DNA of 64,000 nt, taken from NCBI RefSeq assembly GCF_000622085.1, contig NZ_KK211395.1, forward strand, positions 60,506 to 124,505, read 5' to 3'. Positions 59,978-64,000 of the stretch are shown here, piece after piece; position 1 is the first letter of the stretch, and every line of letters begins with the position of its first letter. The position numbers and the translations under genes are program-made. The notes under the pieces are model-generated. The model made no database searches. It saw nothing but the letters and a program-made list of their open reading frames with translations, and was not told the origin of the DNA. Source of the DNA: Butyrivibrio proteoclasticus P6B7 (GTDB lineage: Bacteria > Bacillota > Clostridia > Lachnospirales > Lachnospiraceae).

Positions 59978-60628
59978 ATGGAAATAAAGACTGTTACATC
60001 AGATATATTTAATTCAAATATGTACATAATCTCAGATAGGGGGCATGCAATAATAGTTGACCCATGTCGTGACTTAACTGATTTTGATGAATCATTGGTT
60101 TATGATTGGATATTTCTCACACATGAGCATTACGATCATATAAGCGGTGTTAAATTATGGAAAGAGAAGTCAAAAGCTAGAATTATGTGCAGTCATTCAT
60201 GTGCAGAGAATATTATGGATTCAAGGAAAAACCTTTCAAATCATTTTGATGCATTTAATGAGTTGCAAACATTCTATCCTAAATATGAGGGCGAAAAAAT
60301 AGAGGGATTCACTTGTGAAGCTGACGAGTTTTTTACTGAATGTACTTCATTTGAATGGCAAGGACATGAAATTGAAATGATGGAGTGTCCAGGGCATTCT
60401 AAAGGGAGCATATTGATTATTATAGATAATCAAGTTCTATTTTCAGGAGACTCTTTATTAAAAGATTATCCTACTGCATGTCGTTTTCCTGGGGGAAGCA
60501 CAAAACAGTGGAAAAAAGAAGGCATTCCTATCATAAGGTCGTTGGATAAAGAATTAATGGTATATCCAGGGCATTTTGGAAGCTTTTTATTGAATGAAAA
60601 GCTATTGAAGGATGATGATTATGTATGA
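59978..60628 (+). CDS. MBL-fold hydrolase
   Basis: 216 residues. The HxHxDH motif is HEHYDH (49-54); further metal ligands are expected in CPGHSKGS, FSGDSLL and VYPGHFG. The size and motif set match glyoxalase-II-like metallo-hydrolases that cleave thioesters. In this setting it may release the acyl chain from ACP or CoA. Its end overlaps the next gene by 8 bp. GAGGGGATTATGGGGC is upstream; the ATG at 59978 is used. Confidence 0.87.
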   Translation: MEIKTVTSDIFNSNMYIISDRGHAIIVDPCRDLTDFDESLVYDWIFLTHEHYDHISGVKLWKEKSKARIMCSHSCAENIMDSRKNLSNHFDAFNELQTFYPKYEGEKIEGFTCEADEFFTECTSFEWQGHEIEMMECPGHSKGSILIIIDNQVLFSGDSLLKDYPTACRFPGGSTKQWKKEGIPIIRSLDKELMVYPGHFGSFLLNEKLLKDDDYV

Positions 60629-61376
60629 CTTTAAAGGAAAAAATATATTAATAGTTGGCGCATCGTCAGGAATTGGGGAGAAGACGGCATCAGTGCTGGT
60701 TGATAGTGGTGCGCGCGTTGTTTTGGTTGCACGTCGTGAAGATAAAATGAAATGTATATGTGATGAGATAGGAAGAGAAAAATCATCATATTATGTAGCA
60801 GATTTTTCGAAGATAGATGACATTAAGGGAATAATTGACAGTATAGTAAGAGAAAAAGGCAAGATTGATGGCTTAGTTTATGCAGCAGGTATTGGGGAAC
60901 TAATGCCAATTAAGCAGATGACGTATGATAAGATGCTAGAGATATTCAATATTAACTTTTTTGGTTTTATTGAAACAGTGAGAAATGTTTCTGCCCGGAA
61001 GAATCATAATAATGGTCTTCGTATCGTGGCAATTTCCTCAGTAGCATCAGTTCGAGGGCAAAAGGCAAATACAATTTACTCTGCCTCAAAGGCGGCAATT
61101 GATGCATCGGTAAGATGCCTGGCCAAAGAGCTGTGGGATAAGGGAATTGTTCTTAATACAGTGCAGCCCAGCATGATAAGGACTCAAATGTACGAAGAGT
61201 TTTTAAAGACATGTGGAGAAGATAGTGATGGAAATCAGCAGTTGTTAAAGATGCAATATGCTGGAATTGGTGAAACGACTGATGTTGCAAATGCGATAGC
61301 TTTCCTGTTATCACCAGAAGCACGATATATTACGGGAACATCTCTGCCTGTTGATGGAGGCTATACCAGTTCATAG
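60621..61376 (+). CDS. SDR family ketoreductase-like protein (1)
   Basis: 251 residues of FabG-like SDR. VGASSGIG binds NAD(P)H, YAAGIG stands for the NNAG, the catalytic Ser is in VAISSVAS and the YxxxK in IYSASKAA; the family end SLPVDGGYTS is present. ATG at 60621 follows GAAGGATGATGATT; an earlier ATG at 60612 is possible. The next SDR gene starts 24 bp on. It probably reduces a beta-ketoacyl-ACP. Confidence 0.88.
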   Translation: MYDFKGKNILIVGASSGIGEKTASVLVDSGARVVLVARREDKMKCICDEIGREKSSYYVADFSKIDDIKGIIDSIVREKGKIDGLVYAAGIGELMPIKQMTYDKMLEIFNINFFGFIETVRNVSARKNHNNGLRIVAISSVASVRGQKANTIYSASKAAIDASVRCLAKELWDKGIVLNTVQPSMIRTQMYEEFLKTCGEDSDGNQQLLKMQYAGIGETTDVANAIAFLLSPEARYITGTSLPVDGGYTSS

Positions 61377-61399
61377 TGCGTTTAAAGGAGAGAATAACA

Positions 61400-62149
61400 T
61401 TGCGAGATAAACTGTTTCTTGTCGTTGGAGCATCGTCTGGGATAGGCGAACAGACTGCGATAAGCCTGAATCAATTAGGCGCTAGAGTAATACTGTTAGC
61501 AAGGCGAGAAGATAGGCTAAAAGAAATAATGACCAGGATGGACAATAATGGTAATGCCTATTATTGTTTTGATGTTTGTTCGATTGATCAAATAGATGGA
61601 TTAGTAAAGAAGATAGTTGAGAAACACGGCAAGCTTGATGGAATGGTTTTTGCTGCCGGAATATCAGATGATTGTCCATTGCGAACGTTGACATATCAGA
61701 GAGAATTGGAAGTTTTCAACACTAACTATTTCTCATTTGTGGAGTTTGTTAAGCTTACAACTAGGAAAGGCAGACATAATAATGATATGCGAATAGTAGC
61801 AGTATCTTCACCTGCTGCTGATTACGCGAACAAAGCACATTCAACATATGCTGCATCGAAGGCGGCAATGAACGCTGCTATGCGCTGTATGGCAAAAGAA
61901 CTAGGACCAAGAGGAATTTGTGTTAATGCTGTAGCGCCAGGCTGGACTTTAACTGATATGACAGCAGATTTTATAGAAATGAATGGTGAACAGAGTGAAA
62001 TTGTAAAAGATCTGTTTAAGAGGCAGTATTTGGGAATGGGAAAGCCTGTTGATATTGCAAATGCGATATGTTTTTTACTGTCACCAGAAGCTAGATTTAT
62101 TACAGGTACTGTTTTGAATGTTGATGGGGGATATTGCGGATCTGAATGA
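61400..62149 (+). CDS. SDR family ketoreductase-like protein (2)
   Basis: 249 residues, FabG-like, with VGASSGIG, FAAGIS, catalytic Ser in VAVSSPAA, YAASK and VLNVDGGY. The best start is TTG at 61400, preceded by AAAGGAGAGAATAACA; the GTG at 61376 has no site and overlaps the previous stop. It is close in sequence to the preceding SDR (about half identical by eye), so the pair arose by duplication and may act on two different keto intermediates. Confidence 0.87.
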   Translation: MRDKLFLVVGASSGIGEQTAISLNQLGARVILLARREDRLKEIMTRMDNNGNAYYCFDVCSIDQIDGLVKKIVEKHGKLDGMVFAAGISDDCPLRTLTYQRELEVFNTNYFSFVEFVKLTTRKGRHNNDMRIVAVSSPAADYANKAHSTYAASKAAMNAAMRCMAKELGPRGICVNAVAPGWTLTDMTADFIEMNGEQSEIVKDLFKRQYLGMGKPVDIANAICFLLSPEARFITGTVLNVDGGYCGSE

Positions 62150-62191
62150 CGTAAATTTTGGATTCAAGATTGTTTTAGGTATGGAGGCTAC

Positions 62192-63262
62192 ATGAGAGCA
62201 AAACTAGATAACATTAGCATCGTAGGGGTTTCAGCAGCGGTATCAAATAAATGGACTCCATTGCTTTCTTTTCAAGATGAAGATTTAGATGAAAAGACGA
62301 TTAAAAAGTTTTCTAAACAAACAGGTGTGATCGGTCGATATGATGCTGGTGAAAGACAAACTTCTGCGGATTTGTGTTATTCTGCAGCAAAGGAACTGAT
62401 TACTAGTAAAAATATCGATGTACACGAAATTGGAGTGGTGATTCTTGTTACCCAAACGCCTGATTATAAATCTCCATCCTCGGCTTGTGTTATTCAAGGT
62501 CGTTTGGGACTTGATGATAGTTGTTTGGCCTTTGATATAAATCTTGGATGTTCAGGATACACAAATTCTATTATGGTGGCTGGCAGTTTACTTAAAAGTG
62601 TTGTAGATAAGCCGTTAGCGTTGCTGCTATGTGGCGACACTTGTGCAAAAGGAAGAGCTGGTTATTATAATTCAAAGACATCCAATGCTTCAAAAATGCT
62701 GTTGGGAGATTGTGGAACAGCAACACTTTTGCGTGTTTCACCTGAAGAATGCAAAATTTTAGCAGCTTCATATACAAGAGGGACAGAATTTAATAAGATT
62801 ATTTCTCCATATTTGGGATTCCGCCACCCTGTTATCAAGGATGATGGAAAAGGTGAGGATCGAATGGATGATATAGAGGTTTTTAACTTTGCTACAACTG
62901 AGGCTCCAAAGGTGATACAAGAGGTTATGGCTAGTGCTGGTGCAACACCAGATGATTATGATTGCTTGGTACTTCATCAGGCAAATCTAATGATTATGAA
63001 GCGTATAGCAAAGCTTACCGGTTTCAGTGAAGATAAATTGTTGGTGTCAATTGACGAATTTGCAAACACTGCATCGGCTACAATACCAACAACATTAGTA
63101 AAGAAGTATGGTGAAACTAATCAACATAAGGCGTTAAGATGTCTAATGTGTGGTTATGGCGTTGGATTGTCATGGAGTGCGGTGGATTGTTTAGTAAATG
63201 AAGATGATATAATTCCATTGGTACATACAGATGAGTACTTTGATGATGGATATTATGAATAA
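62192..63262 (+). CDS. Beta-ketoacyl-ACP synthase III-like (KASIII, 1)
   Basis: 356 residues of the FabH fold. The triad is complete: C120 in INLGCSGYT, His in CLVLHQANLMIM (about 265) and Asn in EFANTASATIP (about 296). FabH starts chains by condensing an acyl-CoA with malonyl-ACP. It is longer than FabH (about 320) at the C-terminus (acidic tail EDDIIPLVHTDEYFDDG). GTATGGAGGCTAC is the ribosome binding site. A second KASIII gene begins 280 bp later. Confidence 0.93.
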   Translation: MRAKLDNISIVGVSAAVSNKWTPLLSFQDEDLDEKTIKKFSKQTGVIGRYDAGERQTSADLCYSAAKELITSKNIDVHEIGVVILVTQTPDYKSPSSACVIQGRLGLDDSCLAFDINLGCSGYTNSIMVAGSLLKSVVDKPLALLLCGDTCAKGRAGYYNSKTSNASKMLLGDCGTATLLRVSPEECKILAASYTRGTEFNKIISPYLGFRHPVIKDDGKGEDRMDDIEVFNFATTEAPKVIQEVMASAGATPDDYDCLVLHQANLMIMKRIAKLTGFSEDKLLVSIDEFANTASATIPTTLVKKYGETNQHKALRCLMCGYGVGLSWSAVDCLVNEDDIIPLVHTDEYFDDGYYE

Positions 63263-63283
63263 TTTATGAAAGGAAAAGAAAAA

Positions 63284-63502
63284 ATGACAGAACAGGAAAA
63301 AATCGCTTTATTGGAGGAGACACTTGATGCAGAGGAAGGAAGCCTTAAGGCTGATATGGAATTAACAGAGGTTGAAGAATATGATTCCATGGCTAAGTTG
63401 TCTATTATAGTTATGATGGAAGATGAATTTGGAAAGAAGTTGTCTGCTGATGATGTACGTGCATTTAAGACTGTAGGGGATATATTAAAGTGGATGGAAT
63501 GA
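63284..63502 (+). CDS. Acyl carrier protein
   Basis: 72-residue ACP. The phosphopantetheine site is S35 in YDSMAKLSIIVMM (DSM instead of the common DSL), followed by the acidic helix II and the end FKTVGDILKWME. The start at 63284 is supported by GAAAGGAAAAGAAAAA; the in-frame ATG at 63266 would overlap it. It is a dedicated carrier placed between two KASIII genes. This layout is typical of special acyl or polyketide pathways, not of the main fab cluster. Confidence 0.93.
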   Translation: MTEQEKIALLEETLDAEEGSLKADMELTEVEEYDSMAKLSIIVMMEDEFGKKLSADDVRAFKTVGDILKWME

Positions 63503-63542
63503 TTAAATCAGTAATTCATTATCATAAACTGGGGAGATTTAT

Positions 63543-64000
63543 ATGGATGGCGAAAGAGTGTTAAGCAAAGCTAGGATAGTTGCACTTTCTACGGTAATAC
63601 CAGAAAAGAAACTGAGCTTACAAGAGTTGGCTGAGCTATATGGAGATGATTACATCGAAAGAATAACAAAGTCAACTGGAATAAAGGAAGTGACAGTGGC
63701 AGCGGAGGATAAGACGAGTGCTGATTACTGCTATGAGGCAGCTTTGAAAGTGCTTAAAGAAACAGGATTAAGTCCCTCAGATATAGATGGACTTATTTTT
63801 CTATCTGAGACGCCTGATTATATTATCCCTAATACAGCAGCTATTTTACAAGAGCGTTTGGGACTGCCTACTAATTCCGTTAACTTTGATATGCGATTAG
63901 GATGTGCAGGCTATGTATATGGATTGTTCCAAGCATCAATGATGATAGAATGTGGATATTGTAAAAATGTTCTTTTTTTGGCGGGCGATACCATGTCAAA
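63543..64000 (+). CDS. Beta-ketoacyl-ACP synthase III-like (KASIII, 2), cut by the window end
   Basis: The first 152 codons of a second FabH-fold protein are visible. It opens RVLSKARIVALSTVIPEKKLS, continues with STGIKEV and KTSADYCYEAA, and has the nucleophile Cys in DMRLGCAGYVYGL at about residue 121. GGGGAGATTTAT is the ribosome binding site. The sequence differs clearly from the first KASIII. The remaining His and Asn lie beyond 64000. Confidence 0.9.
   Translation, partial: MDGERVLSKARIVALSTVIPEKKLSLQELAELYGDDYIERITKSTGIKEVTVAAEDKTSADYCYEAALKVLKETGLSPSDIDGLIFLSETPDYIIPNTAAILQERLGLPTNSVNFDMRLGCAGYVYGLFQASMMIECGYCKNVLFLAGDTMS

Noticed and set aside
56209..64000. Main fatty acid synthesis (fab) cluster
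   Set aside because: fabK/fabI, fabF, fabZ and the accBCD set are not seen in the visible part, KASIII is doubled and NeuD genes are inserted, so a special pathway is more likely; the right part is outside the window.

Overview
The window looks like the chromosome of an anaerobic Gram-positive Clostridia bacterium, most likely a Lachnospiraceae of the Butyrivibrio/Pseudobutyrivibrio kind. This is inferred from gene content, not from a marker gene: a GH9 beta-glucanase, an iron alcohol dehydrogenase, a flavin reductase-rubredoxin fusion (Hrb), a rubrerythrin, strong GGAGG ribosome binding sites and extended -10 promoters. No rRNA, canonical tRNA, CRISPR array, phage block or complete IS is visible.

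Layout. (1) 1-4600: an RNA-repair locus. Three tandem structured RNAs, one a near-perfect tRNA-Ile mimic, lead straight into a Ro60/TROVE gene and an rtcB RNA ligase gene, followed by tcdA. (2) 4.8-18 kb: housekeeping and metabolic genes (Fe-ADH, hydrolase, AEC and MFS transporters, CPBP protease, DUF4003, HTH/membrane pair, SDR, DUF6765, DUF308-like), with a broken queT and a first set of ACAGAAAA-N18-TTTTCTGT palindromes near 8.2-8.4 kb. (3) 18-19.1 kb: a non-coding repeat block with three unrelated repeat families, including six 34-bp palindromes at a 63-bp period, ahead of a PD-(D/E)XK-like protein gene. (4) 20-32 kb: GH9, Hrb, remnants of a DUF3791/DUF3990-type toxin cassette, a P-loop ATPase with an S1-like tail, psiE-like genes, a RloA/RloB pair, rubrerythrin, and a glycosyltransferase/YjdF-like pair. 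Several of these genes share an unusual promoter: extended -10 followed at once by a hairpin. (5) 32.5-34.8 kb: an HTH - ImmA/IrrE peptidase - PIN-like three-gene locus preceded by a 12-bp tandem repeat. (6) 34.8-43.4 kb: O-antigen-ligase-like gene, a duplication scar, a REP-associated transposase (RAYT) in one unit with comM and dprA, REP-like sequences on both sides, and a DinJ/YafQ toxin-antitoxin pair. (7) 44-55.9 kb: a polysaccharide glycosyltransferase cluster interrupted by a defence island (Kiwa-like kwaBA and Septu-like ptuAB). (8) 56.1-64 kb: an operon resembling a dedicated acyl/polyketide synthesis line (carboxyltransferase, two NeuD/PglD acyltransferases, FabD, MBL hydrolase, two ketoreductase-like SDRs, two KASIII, ACP) that runs off the right edge.

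How it fits together. The left edge handles damaged or structured RNA. The middle holds at least four candidate conflict systems (RloAB, HTH-ImmA-PIN, KwaBA, PtuAB) plus a toxin-antitoxin pair. The right third builds a cell-surface glycan, and its last operon probably makes an unusual acyl group, plausibly for decorating that glycan. The strongest candidates for something undescribed are the triple tRNA-mimic RNA array with Ro60, the helically phased palindrome arrays, the HTH-ImmA-PIN locus and the acyl operon. All functional calls rest on reading motifs by eye; no database search was possible.
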